This document shows positions 28,050 to 36,409 of a stretch of 64,000 nt of DNA, piece after piece. The notes under the pieces were generated by a model. It was not told the DNA's origin and made no database searches. It worked only from the letters and a program-made list of their open reading frames with translations. The position numbers were made by a program, and so were the translations under genes. The number at the start of each line of letters is the position of its first letter. The stretch's first letter is position 1. The stretch is from Acidobacteriota bacterium (GTDB lineage: Bacteria; Acidobacteriota; Vicinamibacteria; Vicinamibacterales; CAVVIG01), in the NCBI GenBank assembly GCA_020850715.1, contig JADZED010000027.1:186001-250000 (forward strand), given 5' to 3'.

Positions 28050-29567
28050 ATGAAGATCAGGGCTGCCGCCCGAGTCTCACTGGCCGCGATCGCGATCGTG
28101 TCGGCCGCGCGGTCCCTGGCCGGCAGCGGGGAGTCGCCCGCACGCGAGCCCGATCGCCAGGCCATCGTGCACTTCCTCAGCCGGACGACCTACGGGCCGC
28201 GGCCGGTCGATGTCGCCCGCGTGCAGCGCATCGGCCTCGCCCGCTACATCGACGAGCAGCTTCATCCCGAGCGGATCGACGACACGGCGATCGAGGGGCG
28301 CCTGGCCGGCTTCGAGACCTCCGCCCTGACGTCGCGCGAGATCGCGGAGCAGTACGCGCGGCCCGCGCTCGAGGCGCGGCGCGAGCGCCAGCGGCTGGCG
28401 AAGCCGCGCGGCGAGGAGACGACGCCGGCGGGGCCTGGCGACGAGGTCCGGCGCGCGAACCAGCCGCTCGTCGAGCTCTCCGAGCAGAAGATCCTCCGCG
28501 CGGCCTACAGCGAGCGCCAGCTCCAGGAGGTGCTCGTCGACTTCTGGTTCAACCACTTCAACGTCGATGCGCGCAAGGGGCCCGACCGGTTCCTGCTCAC
28601 CGCCTACGAGCGCGACGCGATCCGGCCGCACGTGCTCGGATCGTTCCGCGAGCTGCTCGGCGCGACGGCGAAGAGCCCGGCGATGCTCTTCTATCTCGAC
28701 AACTGGATGAGCGCCGCCGACCCCGCCGGCGCGCGTCAATCCGGCGCGCGGCGCGGGCTGAACGAGAACTACGGGCGCGAGCTGATGGAGCTGCACACCC
28801 TGGGCGTCGACGGCGGCTACACGCAGCGCGACGTGACGGAGGTGGCGCGCGCGTTCACGGGGTGGACCGTTCAGCAGCCGCGCCGCGGCGGGCCGTTCCG
28901 CTTCGATCCGCGCGCCCACGACCGGGGCGCCAAGATCGTGCTCGGCCACCGCATTGCGGCGGGCGGCGGCATCGAGGACGGCGAGCGCGTGCTCGACATC
29001 CTCGCAGCGCAGCCGGCGACCGCGCGCTTCATCGCGGGCAAGCTCGCACGCCGGTTCGTGAGCGACGCCCCGCCGCCCGCGCTCGTCGATCGCGTGGCCG
29101 CCCGCTTCACTTCCACCCACGGCGACCTCCGGGCGGTGATGCGGGAGATCCTGGCCGCGCCCGAGCTGCTCGCACCCAGCGGCTACCGGGCGAAGGTGAA
29201 GACGCCGTTCGAGTTCGTCGTCAGTGCCGTGCGCGCGCTCGATGCAGACGTCACGCGCGCCGCGCCGCTGGTCCGCGCGGTGCAGCAGCTGGGCATGCCG
29301 CTGTATCAATGCCAGCCGCCAACCGGTTACCACGACACGGCGGACGCCTGGGTGAACGCCGGCGCCCTCGTCGAGCGGATGAACCTCGCGCTGGCGCTGG
29401 CGTCGGGTCGGGTGCCGGGCGTGGCGTTCGCGCCCGAGCGGTGGACGATCGACGCTGCGCTCTTCGGCGAGGCGAGCCCGGCGACGCGGGAGACGATCGC
29501 GCGGGCGCCGACGAAGGTTCAGCAGATTGCGCTCGCGCTCGGTTCGCCGGAGTTCCAGCGGCGGTAG
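28050..29567 (+). CDS. DUF1800 secreted protein
   Basis: 505 residues with an N-terminal signal peptide (to about 25). Typical DUF1800 landmarks: HFLSRTTYGPRPVDV, LVDFWFNHFNV, NENYGRELMELHTLGVDGGYT and ARAFTGWT. The function of the family is unsettled; genes almost always precede a DUF1501 partner, as here, and the pair is frequent in bacteria that export large proteins. The start is set by the leaderless promoter. The DUF1501 gene follows after 60 bases. Confidence 0.9.
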   Translation: MKIRAAARVSLAAIAIVSAARSLAGSGESPAREPDRQAIVHFLSRTTYGPRPVDVARVQRIGLARYIDEQLHPERIDDTAIEGRLAGFETSALTSREIAEQYARPALEARRERQRLAKPRGEETTPAGPGDEVRRANQPLVELSEQKILRAAYSERQLQEVLVDFWFNHFNVDARKGPDRFLLTAYERDAIRPHVLGSFRELLGATAKSPAMLFYLDNWMSAADPAGARQSGARRGLNENYGRELMELHTLGVDGGYTQRDVTEVARAFTGWTVQQPRRGGPFRFDPRAHDRGAKIVLGHRIAAGGGIEDGERVLDILAAQPATARFIAGKLARRFVSDAPPPALVDRVAARFTSTHGDLRAVMREILAAPELLAPSGYRAKVKTPFEFVVSAVRALDADVTRAAPLVRAVQQLGMPLYQCQPPTGYHDTADAWVNAGALVERMNLALALASGRVPGVAFAPERWTIDAALFGEASPATRETIARAPTKVQQIALALGSPEFQRR

Positions 29568-29594
29568 CGCCTCGTCTGGTCGCACGCGCCGGAA

Positions 29595-29613
29595 GTGCAG
29601 GCGTCAGGCCTGC
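29595..29613. repeat. Short CAGGCC palindrome, copy A
   Basis: GTGCAGGCGTCAGGCCTGC, near-palindromic, between the DUF1800 and DUF1501 genes. The same motif with one extra base occurs (inverted) at 55337-55355, so it may be a dispersed REP-like element. Confidence 0.5.
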
Positions 29614-29627
29614 GTGGGGAGCACAGC

Positions 29628-30881
29628 ATGCAGTCGCGGCGGGTCTTCCTCAGGAACGGCGCGTTCGCTCTGGTGAGCGTGGGATTCGCGCCGTCGTTTC
29701 TCGCACGCACGGCGCTGGCCGCCGGCGCCTCCCGTGCCAGACGGCTGATCGCCATCTTCCAGCGCGGTGCCGTCGACGGCCTGAGCCTGGTCGTGCCGTT
29801 CGGCGAGGCGGCGTACTACCAGGCGCGGCCGGGCATCGCGATCGCGCCTCCCGGCGGCACGGGTGGATCCGCGCTCGATCTCGACGGCTTCTTCGGGCTC
29901 CACCCACGCCTCGGCCCGCTGCACGCGCTGTGGCGGAGCGGCCGGCTCGCGATCGTCCACGCGTGCGGATCGCCCGACAGCACGCGCTCGCATTTCGACG
30001 CGCAGGACTACATGGAGACGGCGACCCCTGGCGTGAAGAGCACCGGCGACGGATGGCTGAACCGCTGCCTGCGCGTGCGCCGCGAGGAGCCGCCGGCGCC
30101 GCTGCGCGCCGTTGCGCTCACGCCGGAGATGCCTCGCGCCTTGCAGGGGCCGGCGCCGGCGCTCGCGATGCGCGGGATCGCGCAGTTCGGCCTCCGCGGC
30201 GGCGCCAAGCTCGGCGGATCGTTCGAGGCGGAGTACGCGGAGGCTGCGGACCGGACGCTGGGCCGCACCGGCCGCGACGCCTTCGACGCGCTCCGGCAGC
30301 TCGCCTCGGCCGGTCCCGCGCGCTATCGTCCGGCGCCCGGCGTCGAGTACCCGCGCTCCCCCTTCGGCCAGGCGCTCGCCCAGATCGCGCAGCTCGCCAA
30401 GGCGGATGTCGGCATGGAGATCGCCTTCGCGGAGATCGGCGGCTGGGACACGCACGTGAACCAGGGATCGGGCGAGGGACAGCTCGCCGCGCGGCTCGAC
30501 GACTTCGGCCGCGCCGTGGGCGCGCTGATCGCCGACCTCGGCGACCGCATGGACGAGACGGTGGTGTTGACGATGTCGGAGTTCGGACGCGCCGTGAGCG
30601 AGAACGGCAACGGCGGCACCGATCACGGCCACGGCAACGCGATGCTCGTCGTCGGCGGCGGGGCCCGCGGAGGACGGGTGTACGGCCGCTGGCCCGGGCT
30701 CGCGAGGGAGCAGCGGTTCGAAGGACGGGACCTCGCCGTGACGACCGACTTCCGCGACGTGTTCGCCGAGATCGTCGTCTCGCACCTGGGCGTCGCGGAT
30801 CCGGCGCCGATCTTCCCCGGCTTCGAGGTGCGGCGCGAGCGCTTCCCCGGATTGTTCGCGCCGGATTCGCAGCCGGCGTAG
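29628..30881 (+). CDS. DUF1501 (sulfatase-like fold) secreted protein
   Basis: 417 residues from the ATG at 29628, which puts a twin-arginine-type leader at the very N-terminus (SRRVFLRNG followed by a hydrophobic stretch ending ALAAG). Upstream GGGGAG is a plausible ribosome site. Family landmarks: FQRGAVDGLSLVVP, HSHFDAQDYME-like SHFDAQDYMET, GGWDTHVNQG, TMSEFGRAVSENGNGGTDHG. DUF1501 proteins are related to alkaline phosphatase/sulfatase folds and are thought to work with DUF1800 partners in the periplasm. The second gene of a probable two-gene operon. Confidence 0.9.
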   Translation: MQSRRVFLRNGAFALVSVGFAPSFLARTALAAGASRARRLIAIFQRGAVDGLSLVVPFGEAAYYQARPGIAIAPPGGTGGSALDLDGFFGLHPRLGPLHALWRSGRLAIVHACGSPDSTRSHFDAQDYMETATPGVKSTGDGWLNRCLRVRREEPPAPLRAVALTPEMPRALQGPAPALAMRGIAQFGLRGGAKLGGSFEAEYAEAADRTLGRTGRDAFDALRQLASAGPARYRPAPGVEYPRSPFGQALAQIAQLAKADVGMEIAFAEIGGWDTHVNQGSGEGQLAARLDDFGRAVGALIADLGDRMDETVVLTMSEFGRAVSENGNGGTDHGHGNAMLVVGGGARGGRVYGRWPGLAREQRFEGRDLAVTTDFRDVFAEIVVSHLGVADPAPIFPGFEVRRERFPGLFAPDSQPA

Positions 30882-30948
30882 CGCCGCACGCGTCGGCCGG
30901 CCACGCGCAGGACCGTCGGGCAGCCCGGTCGGGGACCCTCGAGAATGA

Positions 30949-31227
30949 TCAGGCGGTGGACGCCGCGCGGCCTGAACGGGCGTCGCGCACGTCCTGGTGG
31001 ACCGCCTGCGTCTCCGGCGACGGGTCCGTGCCCAGCTCTTTCGCCAACAGCGCGCGGCAGGCTTCGTACACCCGGAGCGCTTCGGCGCGATCGCCCAGGG
31101 CCGCGTGGATGCGCATGAGGCGGCGGTAGCCCTCCTCCCGGAAGGGTTCGAGCGCCACGCATTCCCGGGCCGACGCGAGCGCGAGCGGCGGCTCGCCATC
31201 GAGCAGCCAGATCTCCGAGGGGCAGGC
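30949..31227 (-). pseudogene. Remnant of a BTAD-domain (SARP/AfsR-type) transcriptional activator
   Basis: About 85 residues match the end of a bacterial transcriptional activator domain: ASARECVALEPFREEGY, RLMRIHAALGDRAEALRVYE, LLAKELGTDPSPETQ. Upstream on the minus strand the frame loses all family similarity, so the DNA-binding OmpR-type domain and the first half of BTAD are missing. The rest of the 30882-31472 gap holds no other recognisable gene, only the palindrome before the next gene. A decayed regulator is the simplest reading. Confidence 0.6.
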
Positions 31228-31423
31228 CAGGATGCCGTGCAGCCGGAGCCGGACTGATATGAGCCGGGACCGCCTGTGGGCCCCATTCACGGATCGCCAG
31301 CGCCGCCGGGCCGTGCGCTCGGCCCGTGCGCTTCGCCGAGCAGAGCGTGACGCGGTCACGCCAGGCTCGCGCCGGACCTGCCCGCGGTGCGTCGCGTGTC
31401 GCCGGTGCGGTCTGCGGGCCAGT

Positions 31424-31450
31424 CCCGCCGGCGCGTGACGCGCCGGCGGG
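31424..31450. repeat. Perfect 13-bp inverted repeat in front of the D-threonine-aldolase-like gene
   Basis: CCCGCCGGCGCGT, one base, then its exact complement. It ends ten bases before the -10 box at 31461 and would overlap the -35 region, so it could be an operator; a hairpin terminator of upstream transcription is the alternative. Confidence 0.55.
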
Positions 31451-31460
31451 CCGCGCTGCG

Positions 31461-31466
31461 TAGAAT
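31461..31466 (+). promoter_or_regulatory. -10 box TAGAAT, six bases before the start
   Basis: TAGAAT, 6-base gap, GTG at 31473; no ribosome site. Leaderless arrangement. Confidence 0.55.
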
Positions 31467-31472
31467 GGCGGG

Positions 31473-32588
31473 GTGCAGCTCCCGGATCTCCCGACGCCCC
31501 AGGTCGTCGTCGATCGCAGCCGCGCGCTGCGGAACATCCAGCGCGCGCAGGAGGTCGCCGCTGCCGCCGGCGCCCGCCTGCGTCCACACGCGAAGACCCA
31601 CAAGTCGCCCGTCGCGGCGCGCTGGCAGATCGAGGCGGGCGCCGCCGGCATCTGCTGCGCCCAGCTCGGCGAGGCGGAGGTGTTCGCCGGCGCCGGCATC
31701 GCCGACATCCGCCTGCCCTACCCGATCAACCCGTCGAACGCCGCGCGCCTGCTCGCCCTCATGGATCGCGCGGCGATCTCGATCATCGTCGACCATCTCG
31801 AGGTCGCGCGCGCGTGGTCGGCCGTCATGCGTCGTGCCGGGCGGCGCCTCGATGTCCTCGTCAAGGTCGACGTCGGCTTCCATCGCTGCGGGATCGATCC
31901 GGACGCCGATCCTCTCGCCTTCGTGCAGGCGATCGACGGCCTGGACGGCCTGCGCCTGCGCGGCCTGCTGAGCCACGCGGGCCATGCCTATCAGGCGCCG
32001 TCCGAACGGGACCTGCGCGCGATCGCCCTCGAGGAGGCGCGAATCCTCACCGGCCTGCGCGATCGCGCGGCGGCCTCAGGGATCGGGATCGAGGAGCTGT
32101 CGGTCGGCGCCACGCCGCTGCTGCGGTTTGCCGCCGCGCAGCGCGGCATCACCGAGATCCGTGCGGGCAACTACATCTACTTCGACCGCACGCAGGTGGC
32201 GCTGGGCAGCGCGGCGCTGGACGACTGCGCGCTCATGGTTCTCGCGACGGTCGTATCCAAGCCGGCGCCCGATCGGATCATCCTCGATTGCGGCAGCAAG
32301 ACGCTGACCGGTGATCAGGCCAGAGGCTTCAGCCCGATGCCGGGTTACGGCGCGATCCTCGACGAGGGCGGAACCGGCGTCGACGGCACGCTCGTTCTCG
32401 AGCGGCTGTCTGAGGAGCATGCGACCGTCCGGGTCGCCGGGTCGACGCGGCTCGAGCCGGGCGCCCGCGTCTTCGTCGTTCCGAACCATTCCTGCGTCGT
32501 GTCGAACCTGGTCGACGAGATCGTGCTGGTCGACGGGAATCGCATATTGGAGCGGATGGAGGTTGCCGCTCGGGGTAGAATCCAGTAG
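31473..32588 (+). CDS. D-threonine aldolase / D-serine dehydratase-like PLP enzyme (DSD1 family)
   Basis: 371 residues, fold-type III PLP enzyme. The N-terminal alanine-racemase-like barrel carries the PLP lysine in RPHAKTHK (Lys41). The C-terminal DSD1-like domain holds the zinc/metal site PNHSC (His339, Cys341). Family members cleave D-threonine to glycine and acetaldehyde or dehydrate D-serine; the substrate cannot be decided by eye. GTG start set by the leaderless -10 box. Followed after three bases by the BMC shell gene, so the two may be functionally linked. Acetaldehyde is a classic microcompartment intermediate, but the link is only a suggestion. Confidence 0.85.
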   Translation: MQLPDLPTPQVVVDRSRALRNIQRAQEVAAAAGARLRPHAKTHKSPVAARWQIEAGAAGICCAQLGEAEVFAGAGIADIRLPYPINPSNAARLLALMDRAAISIIVDHLEVARAWSAVMRRAGRRLDVLVKVDVGFHRCGIDPDADPLAFVQAIDGLDGLRLRGLLSHAGHAYQAPSERDLRAIALEEARILTGLRDRAAASGIGIEELSVGATPLLRFAAAQRGITEIRAGNYIYFDRTQVALGSAALDDCALMVLATVVSKPAPDRIILDCGSKTLTGDQARGFSPMPGYGAILDEGGTGVDGTLVLERLSEEHATVRVAGSTRLEPGARVFVVPNHSCVVSNLVDEIVLVDGNRILERMEVAARGRIQ

Positions 32589-32591
32589 CTC

Positions 32592-32888
32592 ATGGCAGAC
32601 AAGGACAAGCGCGCGCTCGGCGACGCCCTCGGCATGGTCGAGACCATCGGCCTGGTCGGCATGATCGAGGCCGCCGACGCCATGGTGAAGACGGCCAACG
32701 TCGTCTTCGTCGGCTGGCAGAAGGTCGACGCCGGCATGGTCACCGCGATCGTCCGCGGCGACGTCGGATCGGTGAAGGCGGCGACCGACGCCGGCGCGGC
32801 GGCGGCGCGGCGCGTCGGGCAGCTCGTGGGGGTGCACGTGATCCCGCGGCCGGCCGACGGCCTCGAGAAGACCTTCCCGATCACCTGA
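32592..32888 (+). CDS. Bacterial microcompartment shell protein (BMC-H, EutM/PduA/CcmK type)
   Basis: 98 residues: a single BMC domain. Diagnostic N-terminal [20 protein letters not shown], the [19 protein letters not shown] strand region, and the helix [25 protein letters not shown]. Family members form hexameric tiles of proteinaceous organelle shells. No pentamer (BMC-P), trimer (BMC-T) or signature enzyme gene is visible in the window. A TAGAAT box lies ten bases before the ATG, inside the end of the preceding gene, so it may also be expressed on its own. The 3' end overlaps the convergent MerR gene by eight bases. Confidence 0.92.
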   Translation: MADKDKRALGDALGMVETIGLVGMIEAADAMVKTANVVFVGWQKVDAGMVTAIVRGDVGSVKAATDAGAAAARRVGQLVGVHVIPRPADGLEKTFPIT

Positions 32889-33363
32889 TCCCCGCGCTCC
32901 GCTTCGTCCGCTTCGTTCGCCTGCGCCGGACCTTCCCGCTGAGCTCCTTCAGCAGCCCTTCGTCGCCAATCGCCAGCAGCGGCTGTGCGGGCGTCTGCAG
33001 CAGATTGAAGAACTGGCCGCGATCGGTCCGCGCGTAGATCTCCCGGCCGTCGGTGAGCAGCCGCACGTGTCCCCCGCCGCCGGTTGCGTCGAACAGCCGC
33101 ACGTGGAACTGCTCGCCGAGCACCGCGAGCACCGCGTGCAGCTGCCGGATGGTGAAGCCGCGGGCGCGCAGCTCCGCGAGCACCAGCAGCTCGAAGAGCT
33201 CGATCGGCGTGTAGCGCCGCTCGGTGTGGCCGCCGGCGTCGGTCCGGTGGGAAGGAATCGACGGTGAGAGCAGTCCGCCCTCGTCCCACAGCTGCAGCCG
33301 CCGCGCCGTCAGGCCGGTCAGCGCCGCGACCTCGCGCGAGCTGTAGGTCGGCTTCAGCCTCAT
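32881..33363 (-). CDS. MerR-family transcriptional regulator
   Basis: 160 residues. N-terminal MerR helix-turn-helix ([26 protein letters not shown], then [24 protein letters not shown]). The C-terminal half lacks the cysteines of metal sensors and ends in a basic tail ([10 protein letters not shown]). The ATG at 33363 overlaps the stop of the pterin dehydratase gene (ATGA), so it is translationally coupled to it; its 3' end overlaps the convergent BMC gene. The ligand is unknown. Confidence 0.85.
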   Translation of the reverse strand: MRLKPTYSSREVAALTGLTARRLQLWDEGGLLSPSIPSHRTDAGGHTERRYTPIELFELLVLAELRARGFTIRQLHAVLAVLGEQFHVRLFDATGGGGHVRLLTDGREIYARTDRGQFFNLLQTPAQPLLAIGDEGLLKELSGKVRRRRTKRTKRSAGIR

Positions 33364-33641
33364 CCCCGCGCGAGCCGATCGGCGGCGGCAGCGCCGGCGA
33401 AGTCCTTCTCGGTCAGGCCGCCTTCGCTGTGCGTCGAGTAGGTGAGCGTCACCCGCTTGTAGTTGATGAGGATGTCGGGATGATGATCGGCGCGCTCCGC
33501 CTCGGGCGCGAGCCGATCCACGAACGCGATCGCGGCCGGAAAATCCTCGAACGTGTACTGCTTCCGGATCTCGTCGCCGGCGAGCGTCCACCCCGCGAGC
33601 GCCGGCATCCGGGCGTCGATCTCGGATCTGGCAAGCTTCAT
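33360..33641 (-). CDS. phhB: Pterin-4-alpha-carbinolamine dehydratase (PCD/PhhB)
   Basis: 93 residues, the usual size. Recycles 4a-hydroxy-tetrahydrobiopterin after aromatic amino-acid hydroxylation, or acts as a DCoH-like partner. The active-site signature ADHHPDILINY (His53, His54) and LTYSTHSEGGLTEKD are present. Start ATG 33641 with GGGGAG upstream. No phenylalanine hydroxylase gene in the window. It forms an operon with the MerR gene. Confidence 0.9.
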   Translation of the reverse strand: MKLARSEIDARMPALAGWTLAGDEIRKQYTFEDFPAAIAFVDRLAPEAERADHHPDILINYKRVTLTYSTHSEGGLTEKDFAGAAAADRLARG

Positions 33642-33707
33642 CGTCTACTCCCCGCGCGCGCCAGACGCGTCCCGGCCGCACGCCATCGTCGGCTGGACGC
33701 CGGCCGT

Positions 33708-34043
33708 TCAGTCCGGCTTCCGCGCGCGCACCTCGTCGAGCCGGACGCGGGCCGCCTCGAGCGCATTCAGCGAGTCCTTCTGCATTTCCGCCGCCGACGG
33801 CCCTTCGGTCGGGCTCGCGAACGCGCTGCCGGCAATCGTACGGTGATAGGCGCGCTCGGCCGCCTGCAGCGCCTCGAGCGCGGAGATGTGCTCGGCCTGC
33901 CACTCGAGCCACCGCGTGAGACGGTCGACGGCCTCGCGCTCGGTCGCGCCGCTGAATTCGGGGCCGAACCGATCGCCGGTATCGCCGCGCTCCGCGTGCG
34001 CCAGCCACTGGCCTTCGCGGACGACCTCCTGATTGTGCTGGTC
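33708..34043 (-). CDS. Protein-like reading frame without a normal start codon
   Basis: About 110 residues with convincing composition (EGQWLAHAERGDTG, REAVDRLTRWLEWQAEHI, LEALQAAERAYHRTIAG, LNALEAARVRLDEVRARKPD), mostly helical and acidic. In this frame the first Met is near residue 75. Upstream there is no ATG, GTG or TTG before the frame runs into the ThiO gene antisense-like noise. A GTG at 34045 overlaps the ThiO stop (GTGA) and is preceded by coding sequence, but is in the wrong frame by one base. A one-base frameshift, an unusual start such as CTG, or a sequencing error would explain it. No family recognised. Confidence 0.45.
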   Translation of the reverse strand, partial: DQHNQEVVREGQWLAHAERGDTGDRFGPEFSGATEREAVDRLTRWLEWQAEHISALEALQAAERAYHRTIAGSAFASPTEGPSAAEMQKDSLNALEAARVRLDEVRARKPD

Positions 34044-35160
34044 ACAACAGCCCGAACCGCTCAGGCGCGGTCTGCGCGAGGAGCGGATCCGCACGATTCT
34101 CGAGCACGAGGTCGGCGACCAGCTGTGCCGTGAGCGGCGCCAGCAGGATGCCGCTGCGGTAGTGGCCGGTCGCATACAGCAGGTTCGGCAGCGCCCGCGA
34201 CGGACCGATGATCGGCAGTTCGTCGCCCGAGGCGGGCCGCAGCCCGACGCGTGCGCCGGCGAATCCGGCCGTCCACCCGTGCGGCACGATCTCGCACGCC
34301 GCCTGCAGCAGATCGTGCACGCCGGCCGCCGTGGCGCGTTCGTCAAAGCCTGCGTCTTCTGAAGTCGCGCCCACCAGCAGCGTGCCGTTGTCCCAGGGCA
34401 CCAGATAGCAGCGCTCCGACCAGGTCACCCGCTTCAGCGGCGCGCCCACCCACTCGAGGTGCAGCAGCTGCCCGCGTACCGGGCGCACCGGCGCCGGCTG
34501 CTCCGCCCCGTCGACTTCGATGCCACCCGACCAGCTGCCGGCCGCGATTACCACGCGATCGCCCGAGAGCGAGCCGCGCTCGGTCTCGACCACGAGGCCC
34601 GGGCCGTCGGCCCTCACCCGCCGCACGCGTCCACGCTCGACCAGCTGCGCTCCGTGCCGCCGCGCGGCGGCAGCGAGCGCCGACAGCAGCTGCGGCGCCG
34701 ACACGAACCCCTGCGAGGGCACCAGCAGCCCGCCAACGACGCCCTGCGAAAGATACGGCTCTTCCCCGCGCACGCCCGCCGCGTCCAGCAGCGTCGCGCG
34801 CACGCCGCGCTGCTCGAGCCGTCGGGCCGTCAGGGCGAATCGGCTCATGCGGCGGTCGTCGGCGGCAACTTCGAGCGTGCCGGTCCGCCTGTACAGAATC
34901 GGCTGGCCGCTGTCGCGGGCGACGTCGGGCAGCAGGCGATCGAACAGATCGAGGCTGCGCACCGCGAAGTCGAGCAGCGGGCTGTCCTCGCCGGCCTCGA
35001 TGAAGGGCGCCAGAATCCCGGCCGCCGCCTGGGTGGCGCCCATGCCGGCCGCACGCATGTCGACGACCTCGACCGACGCCCCGCGCCGCGCCATCTCATA
35101 CGCGATGGCGCAGCCGACGATGCCGGCGCCCACGACGACAATGTCACGCGAAACGGGCAT
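34042..35160 (-). CDS. thiO: FAD-dependent amino-acid oxidase, glycine oxidase ThiO-like
   Basis: 372 residues. N-terminal FAD motif VVGAGIVGCAIAYEMARRGASVEVVD, then GATQAAAGILAP as in glycine oxidase/ThiO; C-terminal GLRPASGDELPIIGPS and TGHYRSGILLAPLTA are diagnostic for the ThiO branch. In thiamine synthesis it would oxidise glycine to the imine used for the thiazole ring. No other thi genes are in the window, so a general D-amino-acid or glycine oxidase role is possible. Leaderless start ATG 35160. Confidence 0.88.
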   Translation of the reverse strand: MPVSRDIVVVGAGIVGCAIAYEMARRGASVEVVDMRAAGMGATQAAAGILAPFIEAGEDSPLLDFAVRSLDLFDRLLPDVARDSGQPILYRRTGTLEVAADDRRMSRFALTARRLEQRGVRATLLDAAGVRGEEPYLSQGVVGGLLVPSQGFVSAPQLLSALAAAARRHGAQLVERGRVRRVRADGPGLVVETERGSLSGDRVVIAAGSWSGGIEVDGAEQPAPVRPVRGQLLHLEWVGAPLKRVTWSERCYLVPWDNGTLLVGATSEDAGFDERATAAGVHDLLQAACEIVPHGWTAGFAGARVGLRPASGDELPIIGPSRALPNLLYATGHYRSGILLAPLTAQLVADLVLENRADPLLAQTAPERFGLL

Positions 35161-35166
35161 GAGGGG

Positions 35167-35172
35167 ATCTTA
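35167..35172 (-). promoter_or_regulatory. -10 box TAAGAT, six bases before thiO
   Basis: On the minus strand TAAGAT, 6-base gap, ATG at 35160. No ribosome site. Confidence 0.5.
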
Positions 35173-35350
35173 TCAATGGAGTTTGAGGATTTGTGCGGGG
35201 CTGCTCTCGGGCAAGGACACTTTCGACGCGAGGGGACAGCGCGATCCCTGGTAACCGTTCACGTCATAGGCATTTGCGCGCGATCGCCGCCACGCGCGCC
35301 GGCACGTGGCTTGCGTCAGGGTGGAGCGGTTTCCCGACAGGAGCACCCCG

Positions 35351-36391
35351 ATGATTTCCAGTCGTCTGGCCTTTGGCGCACTTGCCGTCGCATGTATCGT
35401 CGCTGCCGCGGGCGGCGGGTATCTCGCGACCCGGCAGAACGCCGTTCCGACCCCGGCCGCCGCCGCCGGGGCACCCGCCGTCGAGAGGTCTGCGGCCGCG
35501 GCGAGCGCCCAGCCCTTGTCCGTGCAGGAGCCCGCGGTCGCCGTCGAATCACCAATCGCATCGTCAGAGCCGGCGGCGGCATCCGCCCGGGCAAGACCGA
35601 CACCGTCCTCCGGCAACGTGGGATCGACAAGCCGACCCGAACCGGACGCCGTGGCCGCGCGGCCGAGCCCAGAGCCCGCTCGCCCGGCGAATCAAACCGC
35701 TCGCCGCGACACGACGGCCGCAGAGCGCGTTCGACCGATCGCCGCGCCCAGGGCACCCTCGGCGGCCGGCGCGCCCGAAGCGCTGCCGGACACCGCCGCG
35801 ACGGCGCATGCCGACGAACCGGCCGCGCCCGAGCCGGCGCCGGCGGCCAGCGCCGCCGAGCCTGCGCGCGAGGAACTGGTCGTCGCCGCCGACTCGGTGA
35901 TCGGCCTGCAGACCAGGACGTCGATCACGACCGAGACGGCTCACGTCGAAGATCGGATCGAGGCTCACGTCACGCGCGCGGTGCGCGTCGACGACCGGGT
36001 TGCCATCCCCGCCGGCGCCAAGGCGCTCGGCTCGGTCACGCTCGTCGAGCGCGGCGGCAAGTTCAAGGAACAGGCACGGCTCGGCATCCGGTTCCACACG
36101 CTCGTGCTCGACGACGGCACGGAAGTGCCGATCAGCACCGAGACGATCTACCGCGTCGGCGAAGCTCCCAGCGCGGCGCAGAAGGTGGGGGGCGGCGCCG
36201 TTGGCGGCGCCATCCTCGGCGCGATCCTCGGCGGCGGCAAGGGCGCGGTGCTCGGCGGCCTGGCGGGCGCCGGCGGCGGGGCCGCGGTCGCGATGGCGAG
36301 CGACAGCCACCCGGCGCAGCTCGCCGCGGGTGCGCCGCTCACCATCCGTCTCATCTCGCCGGTCACGGTGACGGTGGACAGCAAGGACTAA
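35351..36391 (+). CDS. Envelope protein with Pro/Ala-rich linker and glycine-zipper region
   Basis: 346 residues from ATG 35351 (AGGAG nine bases upstream). One N-terminal membrane helix or signal (about 5-27), then about 150 residues rich in Ala, Pro and Glu. A beta-rich domain follows (about 185-270: ITTETAHVEDRIEAHVTRAV, IPAGAKALGSVTLV, LDDGTEVPISTETIY). A glycine-zipper stretch of about 35 residues (GGGAVGGAILGAILGGGKGA) precedes the C-terminal strands. The beta domain recalls the periplasmic domain of TrbI/VirB10-type proteins; no function is established. No partner secretion genes adjoin. Confidence 0.7.
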   Translation: MISSRLAFGALAVACIVAAAGGGYLATRQNAVPTPAAAAGAPAVERSAAAASAQPLSVQEPAVAVESPIASSEPAAASARARPTPSSGNVGSTSRPEPDAVAARPSPEPARPANQTARRDTTAAERVRPIAAPRAPSAAGAPEALPDTAATAHADEPAAPEPAPAASAAEPAREELVVAADSVIGLQTRTSITTETAHVEDRIEAHVTRAVRVDDRVAIPAGAKALGSVTLVERGGKFKEQARLGIRFHTLVLDDGTEVPISTETIYRVGEAPSAAQKVGGGAVGGAILGAILGGGKGAVLGGLAGAGGGAAVAMASDSHPAQLAAGAPLTIRLISPVTVTVDSKD

Positions 36392-36397
36392 CCGCCC

Positions 36398-36403
36398 TAG
36401 GAT
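36398..36403 (+). promoter_or_regulatory. -10 box TAGGAT, six bases before the decarboxylase GTG
   Basis: TAGGAT, 6-base gap, GTG at 36410. It sits seven bases after the stop of the preceding gene and fixes the start at 36410 rather than the GTG at 36404. Confidence 0.5.
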
Positions 36404-36409
36404 GTGCCC

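Noticed and set aside
33767-34045. 92-codon frame starting at the GTG that overlaps the thiO stop
   Set aside because: Good start position but Arg/Ser/Pro-rich shadow composition; the alternative frame is far more protein-like.
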